Shown: positions 25,422-35,183, numbered from the stretch's first letter. The stretch is 64,000 nt of DNA from Methanococcoides burtonii DSM 6242 (GCF_000013725.1 NC_007955.1:1705579-1769578), one strand, 5' to 3'. Translations and numbers: made by a program. The notes: generated by a model from the sequence alone, not told the origin.

Positions 25422-27143
25422 TTATTGTTCTGCAAGACCTTCAAGGGTGTTCTCAAGATAGGTTGCGCCACACATCTCAATGAACTTGCCACAAACATCC
25501 CTCGCATCGCCATCCATTATAATGGAACCATTTTCAAAAAGCACCGCACGGTGTGCCACTTCCTTGACAAAATCCATGTGATGACTGACAAGTACGATGG
25601 TAGTTCCAAAACGTGCGTTTATTCTCTTCAGGGAATTTGTGACATCCCTTAATGTCACAGGATCAAGGTCTCCGAATGGCTCATCGAGCATGAGGAACTC
25701 GGGTTCTGTTGCAAGAGCAAGAGCAATGTAAGCCCTTACATGTTCACCACCACTTATCTGATAGGTGGTCTTATCAAGAATGTCCAGTGAAAGGTCAAGT
25801 GCTTCAAATACCGGAATTGCATATTTGTCAACATCGGTGTTTGGTATAACAGGGAAAAGTTTGGAATAAACATCCATTGAAAGACGCATGCTGTTCAATG
25901 TATTCGTTCTTTCGATCTCACCCATATCTGGAAGTATGTAAATCTTGTCAAGCATCTCATCGGAGATACCCAGCTCCTGAGCCTTCTGACGTGCAAATTC
26001 AAGTGCACCATGCATCTTCATGCTTAGTCTGAAGCCTATCTGCCGGCGTACGGTAGAATGAGGGGAAAGTGAGAATTCCTGATGCATTATACTTATCTTC
26101 TTCCAAAGTTCCATACGCTGTCTGGCAAAACTGGATATGTTGACCCATTCGCCATCATGCAAATAGGAAACTGAACCTTCCTTTGGCTCTTTCAAACCTT
26201 CCATTATTTTCAAAAATGTGGTTTTGCCTGCACCGGAAGAACCTATGAAACTTACGATCTCGCCTTTATTTATCACAAGTGATTGGTCTTTAATATTAAG
26301 CACTTCACCGACACGCATCAGAACCAATCTTTTAGATATGTTCTCTGCCCTTATGCATGGGTTCTTCTCAGGTAATTCTGAGAGCTTTTCCTTCGGTTTA
26401 AGATCCTTTAAGAAGTTCTTTAGTACAGAGACAGGATTACCATCATCAACGACCTTGCCACCCTCGAGGTATATGACCCGGTCTGCAAGATAAGCATGTA
26501 CTTCCGGAAGATGTGAAACTACGATAATAGGAATGTTCAGCCTGTCCTTGAGCTTAAGAATAACATCCATGATCTCCTGTTTGGTATCCGGTCCTGTCAT
26601 GGTAACAGGTTCATCGAGTAACAGAAGACGAGGCTGTGCTGCAAGCTGACGGGCAATTATCAAACGCTGTTTTTCGCCTCCGCTCAGCACACTTGAGGAG
26701 TGAAGGGCTTTATGTTCAAGTCCTACCAGCCTTAGATATGCCATGGACCTCTCATACAGTTCATCGTAAAAGGGTGCATCCGGTTCCGGCATGCCCTCAT
26801 GACCCCCATATTGAATGTTCAGCCTGCGGATTATATTTTCAATAGCAGGGCCTGCCCATAACCCAAAATTGCGCTGAAGATGAATAGCTGTACTTCTTCC
26901 GAGTAATTTCGCCCCTTCTGCACCCGAAAGCTCAGTAATGATGGAACCATCGATCTCAATACTACCATTGTTGAATGGTTCGGCTCCCCTCAAGATCTTG
27001 AGAAGGGTTGTCTTTCCACTGCCGCTCTTTCCTGTTATGCCGAGGATCTCTCCATCTGCCACATCAAAACTTATTCCGTTAAGGATACGGATTTTGTTTT
27101 CGCCAATTTCATAATCCTTTACAATATCAGAAACTCTGAGCAT
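25422..27143 (-). CDS. atwA: Methyl-coenzyme M reductase system component A2
   Basis: 573-residue soluble protein with two fused ABC ATPase domains. Domain 1: Walker A GKSGSGKT, signature LSGGEKQRL, Walker B RLLLLDEPV. Domain 2: Walker A GSSGAGKT, signature ISGGEHVRA, Walker B FLMLDEPF. There are no membrane helices. Component A2 helps the ATP-dependent reductive activation of methyl-CoM reductase, the last enzyme of methanogenesis. It is the last gene of a run L40e, GGGP synthase, atwA; the gap to GGGP synthase is 29 bases. Confidence 0.92.
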   Translation of the reverse strand: MLRVSDIVKDYEIGENKIRILNGISFDVADGEILGITGKSGSGKTTLLKILRGAEPFNNGSIEIDGSIITELSGAEGAKLLGRSTAIHLQRNFGLWAGPAIENIIRRLNIQYGGHEGMPEPDAPFYDELYERSMAYLRLVGLEHKALHSSSVLSGGEKQRLIIARQLAAQPRLLLLDEPVTMTGPDTKQEIMDVILKLKDRLNIPIIVVSHLPEVHAYLADRVIYLEGGKVVDDGNPVSVLKNFLKDLKPKEKLSELPEKNPCIRAENISKRLVLMRVGEVLNIKDQSLVINKGEIVSFIGSSGAGKTTFLKIMEGLKEPKEGSVSYLHDGEWVNISSFARQRMELWKKISIMHQEFSLSPHSTVRRQIGFRLSMKMHGALEFARQKAQELGISDEMLDKIYILPDMGEIERTNTLNSMRLSMDVYSKLFPVIPNTDVDKYAIPVFEALDLSLDILDKTTYQISGGEHVRAYIALALATEPEFLMLDEPFGDLDPVTLRDVTNSLKRINARFGTTIVLVSHHMDFVKEVAHRAVLFENGSIIMDGDARDVCGKFIEMCGATYLENTLEGLAEQ

Positions 27144-27172
27144 AAGTGAAAACTCCGTTAGAATTCAGGAGA

Positions 27173-27916
27173 TCATTTCTTGATAGCAGAAACAATTTCT
27201 TCTATCTTTTTTCTGACATCATCCGTCTCTTCGACAATAGTACCGGTCACGATCATGTCAGCACCGGCATCAGCACAGATCTTTGCTGTTTTACCATCAC
27301 GAATACCACCACCAACGATAAGTTTGTTATCGCCAAGAACGTGTTTTACCGCACCTATGGTTTCAGGAGTGATCGGCCGGTCTGCACCGGAACCCGCTTC
27401 AAGATACGTGTAATGCATACCCATGTATTTGCCTGCAAGAGAATAAGCAGCTGCAATCTCTGGTTTGTTGCGTGGAATGAGTTTCGCATCGCCTACCCAG
27501 CCAACGGTACCACCGGGCTCGGATATTATGTAGGCCATGGAGATAGGCTCTATTCCAGACTTATAGACAACAGGAGCGCCCATCACCTGATTCGTTATAA
27601 TATAATTGATATCACGTGAATTAAGAAGGCTCATAAAAAAGATAGCATCAGCATGAGTACTCACGCCGCCGGCATTACCCGGAAAAAGAATAGTAGGAAC
27701 ATCGACCTGTTCCTTTATTTTGATCAGTGTCTGATCCAATGCAACGCCAACGGCTCCTGTAGAGCCACCGATCAGTATGGCATCCGTACCCCCAGCTACA
27801 GCCGCTTTTGCAATTTCTGCAGCGGCTTCCGGAGATTGTGATGCCGGATCGATAAGCGTTAAGTGAACTGTACCTTCGCGTTCTGCGATATCGTTGAGGT
27901 ACTCTTCCACTTGCAT
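27173..27916 (-). CDS. Geranylgeranylglyceryl phosphate synthase
   Basis: 247 residues, TIM-barrel of the PcrB/GGGPS family. HLTLIDPAS near the N-terminus, ILIGGSTGA, the YLEAGSGAD segment and LIVGGGIRDG near the C-terminus bind the glycerol 1-phosphate phosphate group. It forms the first ether bond of archaeal lipids. The ATG at 27916 is chosen because residues before it do not belong to the family and would overlap L40e. It begins 8 bases after the L40e stop. Confidence 0.92.
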   Translation of the reverse strand: MQVEEYLNDIAEREGTVHLTLIDPASQSPEAAAEIAKAAVAGGTDAILIGGSTGAVGVALDQTLIKIKEQVDVPTILFPGNAGGVSTHADAIFFMSLLNSRDINYIITNQVMGAPVVYKSGIEPISMAYIISEPGGTVGWVGDAKLIPRNKPEIAAAYSLAGKYMGMHYTYLEAGSGADRPITPETIGAVKHVLGDNKLIVGGGIRDGKTAKICADAGADMIVTGTIVEETDDVRKKIEEIVSAIKK

Positions 27917-27924
27917 TGTTAGGA

Positions 27925-28074
27925 TCAGCCTCTTCTGACGTCCTTGTTTTTCACACGTAGATTTGTGTAACCGCACTTTCTACATCTTGTTGCCCTAACA
28001 GCATTGCGGGCACTGCACTTCATACAGATCTTCTTATTAAGGATCCTTTCTTCTGCTTCTGGGAATCTTGCCAT
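27925..28074 (-). CDS. rpl40e: 50S ribosomal protein L40e
   Basis: 49 residues with a four-Cys zinc ribbon (CMKC...CRKC) and a basic tail, the standard archaeal L40e. The start at 28074 follows AAGGTGAG. It is the first gene of the run leading to GGGP synthase and atwA. Confidence 0.93.
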   Translation of the reverse strand: MARFPEAEERILNKKICMKCSARNAVRATRCRKCGYTNLRVKNKDVRRG

Positions 28075-28578
28075 GTTCTCACCTTGATTAATATTATTGA
28101 ATATGTATGATAATATGTTAGTTAGAATGCGATATACATCAATATACCGGCTGGCTACATGCATTTCAAAACATATAACTGTTTTGGGATAGACAAAGCA
28201 CATCCACAAAATAAATAATAGAAGATTTCAACTAAATGCAACAAACAAAGAACAAAAAAGAAGATGAATGGCAGCGAACAGACTCCGGCAGACCGGAGTG
28301 AAAGCAACTTCCCCAATAGACGACTCCCCAAAGTCACTCTGAAAGCGATTGCGATGATACCTTGCATGGTAATGGGATCTTACACCCAATGCGCATATCA
28401 CCATCTAATCTACTGCCTCCCCATATCACTAATGATATGGTAATACTAAGTCTGACTCCATCATATTAATACTTACTTCAAATTTACAGAATGTACAAAT
28501 ATATTTCACATTGTTATTAACTGTTGAGACAAACTAATTAAAAAACTATCAAAAAAGAAAAGAAAGGACCATCAGGTC
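28075..28578. other. Gene-free stretch with two hairpins
   Basis: About 500 bases between gatB and L40e. No convincing gene. A perfect hairpin ACTCCGG-CAGA-CCGGAGT is at 28282-28299 and CCATATCA / TGATATGG lies near 28423-28442. The region from about 28255 to 28440 is richer in GC than its flanks and could encode a small RNA or the leader of the L40e transcript. Confidence 0.4.
28538..28565 (-). terminator. T-rich terminator after gatB
   Basis: On the minus strand the gatB stop is followed within 20 bases by CTTTCTTTTCTTTTTTG and then TTTTTTAATTAG, a typical archaeal T-tract terminator. Confidence 0.5.
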
Positions 28579-30000
28579 TTAACTTTTGAGTGCCGCGACA
28601 AGTAACTCGCGTGCCTGACGTGCATCTGCACGTCCTTTCGTCTTTTTCATGACCTGCCCAACAAGGAAATTGAGAGATTTTTCCGCCCCACCAAGATAAT
28701 CCTGAACAGCAGCTTCGTTCTCAGCGATCGTTTCGGAAACGGCCTCTGTTACGACATCACCTTTCACCTTAAGCAGACCCTTTTCAGTAACAACCTCCAT
28801 TGGAGTACCGCCATCATCAAGGATAGTCCTTATGACATCAACTGCACTCTGCTCTGTGACCTTATCCTCGACCACGAGCTTGATGATCTGAATAATATCG
28901 TCAGTTGTGAAAGAATCAACACTCAGATCCCTGTAATTCAGCTCACCTTTAAGCACATCGGCAACCCAGGTACCTGCCACACGAGGCTCCACAGCCGCTG
29001 CAACCACCTCATAGAAATCCGCCACGCGAATATCAGATGTCAGTGCCTTTGCGTGCATCTCGGTAATATCGTACTCTGAGATCAGCCTGGCACGTTTTGC
29101 ATCAGGCAGTTCAGGCAATTCCTCACGGATAGCAGGAGCCCAGTCAGAAACTCTCATTGGAACGAGGTCAGGTTCAGGGAAATAGCGATAGTCATGTTCG
29201 CCTTCCTTGGTCCTCATAGAGATAGTAACTCCCCTTGCCTCATCGAAGTGACGGGTTTCCATAACGACCTCACCACCCCGTCTTAAGAGGTTCTTCTGTC
29301 GCATGATCTCATAGAGGATAGCACGCTCTGCACCCTTGTGGGATGAGATGTTCTTGACCTCTGCCCTCTGGCCACCCATGACGGAAACATTGGCATCCAC
29401 TCTCATGGAACCTTCGAGATCGCCATTGAACACATCAAGATAGTCAAGGATATTCCTCAACTTATCGAGGTATCTGCGTGCTTCCTTCGGACTTCTCATA
29501 TCCGGCTCAGAAACTATCTCGATAAGAGCCATTCCTGAACGATTGTAATCAATTAGAGTTCCCTTTGATTTATCAATACTGCCTATATGCACGAGCTTAC
29601 CAGGATCTTCTTCCATATGTGCGCGAGTGATCCTTACCACATGCTCCCCATCCTCGCCCTCGATAACGACCTTGCCATTACCGACGATAGGGAAATCATA
29701 CTGGGTCGTCTGGAAACCTTTTGGAAGATCAGGATAATAATAGTTCTTCCTGTGGAACTGGGTCTGTTCCACAACTTCACAATTAAGGGCCATACCTATC
29801 TTAATAGCAGATTCAACCGCTCTCTTGTTGATAACAGGAAGTGCTCCGGGAAGTCCCATACAGACCGGACAGACATGTGTGTTCGGCTCAGAATCATGAT
29901 ATTGTGTGGAACAGCCACAGAACATCTTGGTATTGAGATTGTTCAACTGAACATGGACCTCCAGTCCTACCATAACACCATCAGGATTTTCATATACCAT
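28579..30000 (-). CDS. gatB: Asp/Glu-tRNA amidotransferase subunit B
   Basis: 473 residues. It starts VGLEVHVQLNNLNTKMFCGC, contains HRKNYYYPDLPKGFQ and MRVDANVSV, and ends in the YqeY/tail domain (LNFLVGQVMKKTKGRADA). GatB phosphorylates Asp (or Glu) on misacylated tRNA so that ammonia from GatA can amidate it; in methanogens GatCAB mainly makes Asn-tRNA. The ATG follows directly after the gatA TAA and GGAGGTGG lies inside the end of gatA. Confidence 0.95.
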   Translation of the reverse strand: MVYENPDGVMVGLEVHVQLNNLNTKMFCGCSTQYHDSEPNTHVCPVCMGLPGALPVINKRAVESAIKIGMALNCEVVEQTQFHRKNYYYPDLPKGFQTTQYDFPIVGNGKVVIEGEDGEHVVRITRAHMEEDPGKLVHIGSIDKSKGTLIDYNRSGMALIEIVSEPDMRSPKEARRYLDKLRNILDYLDVFNGDLEGSMRVDANVSVMGGQRAEVKNISSHKGAERAILYEIMRQKNLLRRGGEVVMETRHFDEARGVTISMRTKEGEHDYRYFPEPDLVPMRVSDWAPAIREELPELPDAKRARLISEYDITEMHAKALTSDIRVADFYEVVAAAVEPRVAGTWVADVLKGELNYRDLSVDSFTTDDIIQIIKLVVEDKVTEQSAVDVIRTILDDGGTPMEVVTEKGLLKVKGDVVTEAVSETIAENEAAVQDYLGGAEKSLNFLVGQVMKKTKGRADARQARELLVAALKS

Positions 30001-31428
30001 TTAAGCCACCTCCCCCGGTCGTGCTTTATGATGATCGGTATTTTTCTCGAAAGAATATGCTGCACGGATAAGGGCTGCCTCATCGAAATGATTTCCTATG
30101 ATCTGCAAACCTACAGGCAGACCATCAGAAGAACCACATGGAACCGAGATACATGGAACTCCGGCAAGGTTCATCGGAACAGTGTTCACATCGATCAGGT
30201 ATTGGGACAATGGGTCCTCAACCATCTCACCGATCTTGAATGCAGGCAATGGCATCGTTGGAGCCATTAGAACATCGAAATTTGCAAATGCCCTGTCAAA
30301 GTCCTGTTTTACAAGTGTTCGCACTTGCAATGCCTTAAGGTAATACTTATCCTGATACCCGGCAGATAATGCATACGTTCCAAGAAGTATCCTGCGCTGC
30401 ACCTCTTTGCCAAAGTTCTCTGCTCGTGTCTTTGATGCCATAACATGCCAGTTCTCACCATCGTTCCTCGGACCGTAGCGAGTACCATCGAAACGTGCAA
30501 GATTTGATGAAGCTTCGCTCATTGCTATGGTATAGTAAGCTGCAAGGGCGTACTTCGTGTTCGGCATAGAGACCTTCTCCCAGGAAGCGTCCATTTCCTC
30601 ATACTTGTTGATCGCATCCCACACAGCATTCTCAGTACCACTGTCAACGCCTTCACCGAAATATTCATCCGGCACTCCGATCTTAAGACCTTTTACATCA
30701 TCGATCAGTGCAGCCTGATGATCGATCTTTTTGTCAATGGAAGTGCTGTCACGAGCATCATACCCGCCAATAACATCCATAACGGCTGCGATATCCTCCA
30801 CACAGGTCGCCATGGGACCTATCTGTTCGAGGGAATTAGCATACGAGATCAGACCATAACGAGAAACTGCACCATAGGTCGGTTTAAGACCCACGACACC
30901 ACAAAAAGCAGCCGGACATCTTACAGAACCGCCAGTATCGGAACCAAGTGATATAGGAGCTTCACCTGCTGCAACCACTGCGGCACTGCCACCTGAAGAA
31001 CCCCCAGGAACTCTCTCATGGTCCCATGGATTAAGAGTGACACCATAGCAGCTTGACTCGGTAGATGTACCCATGGCAAACTCATCCATGTTCGTCTTGC
31101 CTATGATGACCGCACCAGCTTCTTTCAATCTCTCGATAACATGTGCATCATAAGGAGGAACATAACCTTCCAGTATCTTCGAACTGCACGTTGTTGCAAG
31201 CCCTTTTGTAGAAATGTTATCCTTGATAGCAATAGGAACCCCGGCAAGAGGACCAGCGACTTCACCTTTATCGACCATCTTTGCAGTATCCAGTGCACCA
31301 TCCGAGGTACAAGTATATCCATTGATACTACTTTTATCGATGAGCTCAAGGTATGAAGCGGTCACTTCTTCTGCGGAGGTCGCAGCAATTTTCTCTTTAA
31401 CATCAGAAATGCTTAACCATTTAGTCAT
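30001..31428 (-). CDS. gatA: Asp/Glu-tRNA amidotransferase subunit A
   Basis: 475 residues of the amidase signature family. The catalytic triad is visible as Lys in [10 protein letters not shown], cis-Ser in the [16 protein letters not shown] segment, and the Gly/Ser-rich [11 protein letters not shown]. It releases ammonia from glutamine for the GatB reaction. The ATG at 31428 follows GAGGTGGAG, which overlaps the gatC stop; the gene order gatC-gatA-gatB is one operon. Confidence 0.95.
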   Translation of the reverse strand: MTKWLSISDVKEKIAATSAEEVTASYLELIDKSSINGYTCTSDGALDTAKMVDKGEVAGPLAGVPIAIKDNISTKGLATTCSSKILEGYVPPYDAHVIERLKEAGAVIIGKTNMDEFAMGTSTESSCYGVTLNPWDHERVPGGSSGGSAAVVAAGEAPISLGSDTGGSVRCPAAFCGVVGLKPTYGAVSRYGLISYANSLEQIGPMATCVEDIAAVMDVIGGYDARDSTSIDKKIDHQAALIDDVKGLKIGVPDEYFGEGVDSGTENAVWDAINKYEEMDASWEKVSMPNTKYALAAYYTIAMSEASSNLARFDGTRYGPRNDGENWHVMASKTRAENFGKEVQRRILLGTYALSAGYQDKYYLKALQVRTLVKQDFDRAFANFDVLMAPTMPLPAFKIGEMVEDPLSQYLIDVNTVPMNLAGVPCISVPCGSSDGLPVGLQIIGNHFDEAALIRAAYSFEKNTDHHKARPGEVA

Positions 31429-31436
31429 TCTCCACC

Positions 31437-31718
31437 TCAAATGATCCTCGGCGCTTTTATGTAGCCGTCCTTTTCTTCAGCAGTGTTCGCCAGCACATCT
31501 TTCTGGTCAAGTGACGGTTTGACAACATCCTCCCTGAATACATTCATGATGTCTGCCACATGGTATGTAGGTTCGACACCTTCAGTGTCCACTTCGTCAA
31601 GCTGACCAAAATAATCTAATACAGAACTTAACTTCACAGCGTAATCTTCTGCCTCTGCAGCACCTATCTCGATGCGGGCAAGCCATCCTACGTGTTCTAC
31701 CTCATCTTTTGTGATCAT
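31437..31718 (-). CDS. gatC: Asp/Glu-tRNA amidotransferase subunit C
   Basis: 93 residues: [17 protein letters not shown], the mid helix and the C-terminal [10 protein letters not shown] belt that wraps GatA. The ATG at 31718 has GAGGA upstream and matches the family start; the longer open frame upstream is not family-like. First gene of the gatCAB operon. Confidence 0.92.
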   Translation of the reverse strand: MITKDEVEHVGWLARIEIGAAEAEDYAVKLSSVLDYFGQLDEVDTEGVEPTYHVADIMNVFREDVVKPSLDQKDVLANTAEEKDGYIKAPRII

Positions 31719-31939
31719 AAGGAATTCCTCAGATAATTGGAATAATAAAACATAGTGTATTCTAATATGACTGATAGAAATCAAGTACTTAATATTAATA
31801 TGTTGGGTTGGCCGAATAGATGAATAATAATGATTTGTGAAAATCAGTAAAAGGCAGATCAAAAAAGAAGGAAACTCCACATGGATAAAATATAGCATTT
31901 CATGAAAAGACTGATCCTTTGTGGAGATAGATATTAGAT

Positions 31940-32344
31940 TTAAAGCAATTTATTCCCTGCATCCGGGCCAGGTGAACAGTCATAAACATCGGTTATCTTC
32001 ATGATGAAAAGACTTTTTGCAGGAGCCTGTGCCATCTTAGAATGAACTATTTCCTGCATCTTTTCAAATTCAGGCCCACTTGTTTTTAACTCGACATCAC
32101 CTTTGATCTGAAAAGAGCCATTTGTTTTGGGTCCCCAGATATAAATGGAAACCTTTGGATTCTCTATAATATTTAATAGTGTCTTTTGCATGAAATTATC
32201 TGCAATCCATATGGTACTGTCATCAATCAATGAGACGAATCCAATTGGAACTACGTTTGGAATCCCACCTTTAGAGGCAGTAGCAACAGGAAATACCTGT
32301 ATTGTGTTGAATGCGGCTTTCATATCTTCTGTAAGTGTTACCAT
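31940..32344 (-). CDS. Pyridoxamine 5'-phosphate oxidase-like flavin-binding protein
   Basis: 134 residues of the FMN-binding split-barrel fold. The segment FPVATASKGGIPNVVPIGFV and the later NPKVSIYIWG match small PNPOx-like proteins common in methanogens. Substrate unknown. The ATG at 32344 is preferred; the GTG at 32353 is part of the ribosome site GGTGATC. Confidence 0.8.
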   Translation of the reverse strand: MVTLTEDMKAAFNTIQVFPVATASKGGIPNVVPIGFVSLIDDSTIWIADNFMQKTLLNIIENPKVSIYIWGPKTNGSFQIKGDVELKTSGPEFEKMQEIVHSKMAQAPAKSLFIMKITDVYDCSPGPDAGNKLL

Positions 32345-32471
32345 TTTGATCACCGCAGATACATAATACGTGCATGCAAATATAGTAAACTGTTATAAAA
32401 GTATACAAACATGAATTCAGATACACATTTATAACCAGAAAATAATCAAAACCCCAAGAGATCATGGTATT

Positions 32472-33233
32472 ATGAGCAAACAAAAAGTGATATCAGAAGA
32501 TATTTCCTTGTTGCGTGAGGAAATTACCGGTCTTCGTTCAGAACTTGATCGATTCAGGAACGAAGTTACCAGGAACCAGACCAATTCATTATTCAATGAA
32601 TTCAGGAATCAGTTTGCTGTAGATTTTATTAATGGGTCTTTGGAGAACGCCTTTAGCCTCATTGGGAACGAAGCGAAGGAATGCCCCGGATGGGTGAAAT
32701 GTGAACCGGTGTTCGTTAGCTTTTTTGAGCAATTAGTGAACTATGCCAGAAACGGTCAGGTCTCTGAAGAAAATATCTCAAAGATGCGCAGCAATTTTGA
32801 TGAAATCAAGAAGCATGAAGGAACCGAGAACTGCTCCAACTGTTTGCAACAGGTTGAAGGATATTTCAATCAACAGGTAGGGCTGTTGCATACAATAGGT
32901 GTCTACCAGAGCGAAAGCGACACACGGTCACAGGTACAGAACCTTCATGTTGAGGATGTATCCAGCTTAATAGGGGATCCGTTAAGCAGCTCAGTGCGTG
33001 TCCAAATCTTAAAAGCATTGTACGAAGAAGGAAGATCGTTCACCGAACTTTCAAAACTTACAGAACTTCGAGGAGGAAATCTTCTTTTCCATCTGGAAAA
33101 ACTGCAGAACAGAGGGATGATCAGGCAGCGTAGCGAACGGGGCGAATACCAGATAAGTGTACAGGGTTATGAAGCACTCAATTCAATAGCTGAACTTGTG
33201 GGAAAACTAGGGCTAAACTATAGCAAAATATGA
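32472..33233 (+). CDS. Winged-helix regulator with N-terminal coiled coil and Cys pairs
   Basis: 253 residues. N-terminal coiled coil (about 8-35), a helical middle with CPGWVKC (~74) and NCSNC (~119), then an ArsR-like winged helix (about 175-250: SSSVRVQILKALYEEGRSFTEL, RGGNLLFHLEKL). The Cys pairs could bind metal or sense redox, which is inference. It is divergent from the flavoprotein gene and may regulate it. Confidence 0.72.
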   Translation: MSKQKVISEDISLLREEITGLRSELDRFRNEVTRNQTNSLFNEFRNQFAVDFINGSLENAFSLIGNEAKECPGWVKCEPVFVSFFEQLVNYARNGQVSEENISKMRSNFDEIKKHEGTENCSNCLQQVEGYFNQQVGLLHTIGVYQSESDTRSQVQNLHVEDVSSLIGDPLSSSVRVQILKALYEEGRSFTELSKLTELRGGNLLFHLEKLQNRGMIRQRSERGEYQISVQGYEALNSIAELVGKLGLNYSKI

Positions 33234-33235
33234 TA

Positions 33236-33533
33236 CTTTGGCTATCTACCAGAAAGATGATCTGGAGTCAGGGCAGACATCACAAATAGAAAAGAAAGGA
33301 AGAAAATTTGATAATCATGCCCTATTTTCAACAGTTATCTATCACTGACCCGACAAATTTTCCCTTTTAAGTTACTTTTTTGAGATCAATCAAATGTTGT
33401 ATCTTTTAAAAATCGAGTACATGAAGTACAATTAATATTATGAGCATACGCACCAAATCATTGATTAGATAATATATAAGTAGGAGAATGACTGATTGTT
33501 AATTAGGAAGGAAAAGAAAAGGTGGGATTTGTT
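33236..33533 (+). other. Intergenic stretch with promoter of the 33-residue gene
   Basis: About 300 bases. No gene is seen. A TATA-like AATATATAAG near 33470-33480 and a ribosome site GGTGGG (33521-33526) precede the small gene at 33534. T-rich runs near 33360-33390 probably end the upstream regulator transcript. Confidence 0.45.
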
Positions 33534-33635
33534 ATGAGAACATCGAACTTCAAACTAGAACTTGTGGATTCCATATGGGGAACCATTAAACTTTCTTTTG
33601 TGGAAGTTGAGGATACTGCAGAAAAGCCTCCTTAA
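33534..33635 (+). CDS. Very small protein, 33 residues
   Basis: Begins MRTSNFKLELVDSIWG and ends EDTAEKPP, followed by TAA. Support comes from a TATA-like box about 60 bases upstream, a GGTGGG ribosome site 7 bases before the ATG, and a downstream terminator region. The sequence is amphipathic and acidic with no membrane helix. No family recognised. Confidence 0.5.
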   Translation: MRTSNFKLELVDSIWGTIKLSFVEVEDTAEKPP

Positions 33636-33695
33636 TACAGATCTGCTCCAAGGCAGGCGCATAGCAAAAGCATGACAGTATTGTGAAATAAGGAC

Positions 33696-33739
33696 AAATA
33701 AAAAAAATCCATTCCGGAAATTTCCAGAACGGATGGATT
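33696..33739 (-). terminator. Hairpin plus T-tract terminator
   Basis: On the minus strand, AATCCAT-CCG / CGG-ATGGATT arms (one bulge) at 33706-33739 are followed by a run of eight T and more T-rich sequence. It ends the transcript of the two small minus-strand genes at 33768-34118. Confidence 0.65.
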
Positions 33740-33767
33740 CACAGGATGAACTGTAATAAGATATCGA

Positions 33768-33908
33768 TCACAGCATGTCCTGCGCCTTATCTATTTTAAA
33801 AAGACGACTGTGGTCTATTTTTCCATCTGCACTTACATTTATAGAAAACGCCAGTGCAGAATCACTATTCTCGACCGGCTGTAAATATAGCAAGGTCATA
33901 TCTTCCAT
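33768..33908 (-). CDS. Small protein, 46 residues, paralogue of its neighbour
   Basis: Starts MEDMTLLYLQPVENSDSAL and ends DKAQDML. A ribosome site GGTGATTAC lies directly before the ATG and a terminator follows. LLYLQPVENSDSALAFSINV aligns with LLYSPQKGIDPAVVFSSVV of the next gene upstream, and LFKID with LYRIY, so the two are probably tandem paralogues. Function unknown. Confidence 0.6.
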   Translation of the reverse strand: MEDMTLLYLQPVENSDSALAFSINVSADGKIDHSRLFKIDKAQDML

Positions 33909-33950
33909 GTAATCACCATCTTTTCAAACCTCCTCATTTTGCAATACTCC

Positions 33951-34118
33951 TTAATTGGGCCGGTTGTAGCCATGCCCGGAATAAATGCGATATAATCGAT
34001 TTCTTTTGATGCTGCCATTCTCTTTCACTACAGAAGAGAAGACAACCGCAGGATCAATTCCCTTTTGTGGACTATACAGCAAGACATTGTTCAAAAGATT
34101 TTCACATTTCTCAACCAT
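33951..34118 (-). CDS. Small protein, 55 residues, paralogue of its neighbour
   Basis: Starts MVEKCENLLNNVLLYSPQKG and ends SGHGYNRPN. The ATG at 34118 follows GGAGGGTAATA, a strong ribosome site; the frame is open further upstream but without a good start. It is co-directional with the 46-residue gene, 42 bases apart, and resembles it. Function unknown. Confidence 0.58.
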   Translation of the reverse strand: MVEKCENLLNNVLLYSPQKGIDPAVVFSSVVKENGSIKRNRLYRIYSGHGYNRPN

Positions 34119-34337
34119 ATTATTACCCTCCAAATACTGAATTTCATCCCCACTGCTTTTAAAAGCAGTACAGGAAAACCTAAAAAGCAGGGAATGTATG
34201 GATTTACACTTCGTAAGTTTCCACATAGTCCCAAACTAACCTTAAAACTAAGTTAGCTATCTCAATATAAATAGTATTGTAAAAGGATAACTTTTGTTAT
34301 CTGAAAAGATAATATGCTGTGCAATATAATCAGCCAC

Positions 34338-35183
34338 TTACAAAGAGATAAAGACTACAGCCACAAGAGCCAGAACAACACCCATCCATTGATTCAAAGC
34401 AAGTCTTTCTTTCAGAAATATCCATGCGAGCAACACAGTACTTGCAGGATAAAGAGATGCAACGACAGTGGCAATATCAACCCTTCCGACCTGAGAAGCA
34501 AGTGCAAAGAAAAGATTTCCTCCTGCATCGAATATTCCTGCAAGGATGATCAGCGGAAGAGCTCCACGAACAGGGATGTTCTTTGATCCAGTAAGGATTG
34601 CGATCAGCAGGATAGTTATGACAGAAGACGCCTTAGCGACCGTAAGAGGCCAGAACACAGCATCTTCACTGAACATATCAACAGAAATAAAGAAGATGCC
34701 AAACCCTACCCCTGCCAACAGAGGCAGCACAATATCCTGTCTCCTTATATCGCCATTATCATCACTGCTGCTTATCAACCACATTGCCACAAGTGCTACG
34801 ACAAACCCTGTCATCTGATAGACCGACGGCAACCCTTCCTTAAGAGCACCATATATCACCGGCAAAGCTACCGTAACAATTGCAGAGACAGGAGCGACCA
34901 CACCCATTTTCCCCTGCGAAAGAGCACGGTACAAAACGACAAGACCAAGGCTTCCCGCCACACCTGCAACAAAGCCCCAGAAGATGCCACCACCCTGTGG
35001 AAACTGTTCGGAGAAAACGATAGCCAGTATTGGAAGCAGGATCAGACCTACAGCCTGCATTAGAATGACGACATAATACTCATTGGTACGCTTTGAAGCA
35101 AAGCCACCTCCGAAATCAGCTGCACCCCATACTGCAGCTGAAGCAAGACCTAAGAGAATGACAAGGAACTCAGCTGGGATCAT
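34338..35183 (-). CDS. EamA/DMT-family transporter
   Basis: 281 residues with about ten hydrophobic helices in two EamA repeats. The first starts LGLASAAVWGAADFGGGFASKRT, and the C-terminal helix pair is preceded by ASLYPASTVLLAWIFLKERL, a typical DMT signature. It is probably an exporter of metabolites or amino acids; substrate unknown. Confidence 0.85.
   Translation of the reverse strand: MIPAEFLVILLGLASAAVWGAADFGGGFASKRTNEYYVVILMQAVGLILLPILAIVFSEQFPQGGGIFWGFVAGVAGSLGLVVLYRALSQGKMGVVAPVSAIVTVALPVIYGALKEGLPSVYQMTGFVVALVAMWLISSSDDNGDIRRQDIVLPLLAGVGFGIFFISVDMFSEDAVFWPLTVAKASSVITILLIAILTGSKNIPVRGALPLIILAGIFDAGGNLFFALASQVGRVDIATVVASLYPASTVLLAWIFLKERLALNQWMGVVLALVAVVFISL

Noticed and set aside
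28155-28367. A hydrophobic 70-codon frame on the minus strand in the gatB-L40e gap
   Set aside because: No ribosome site, unusual Cys/Phe-rich composition, and it overlaps the hairpins. Probably chance.
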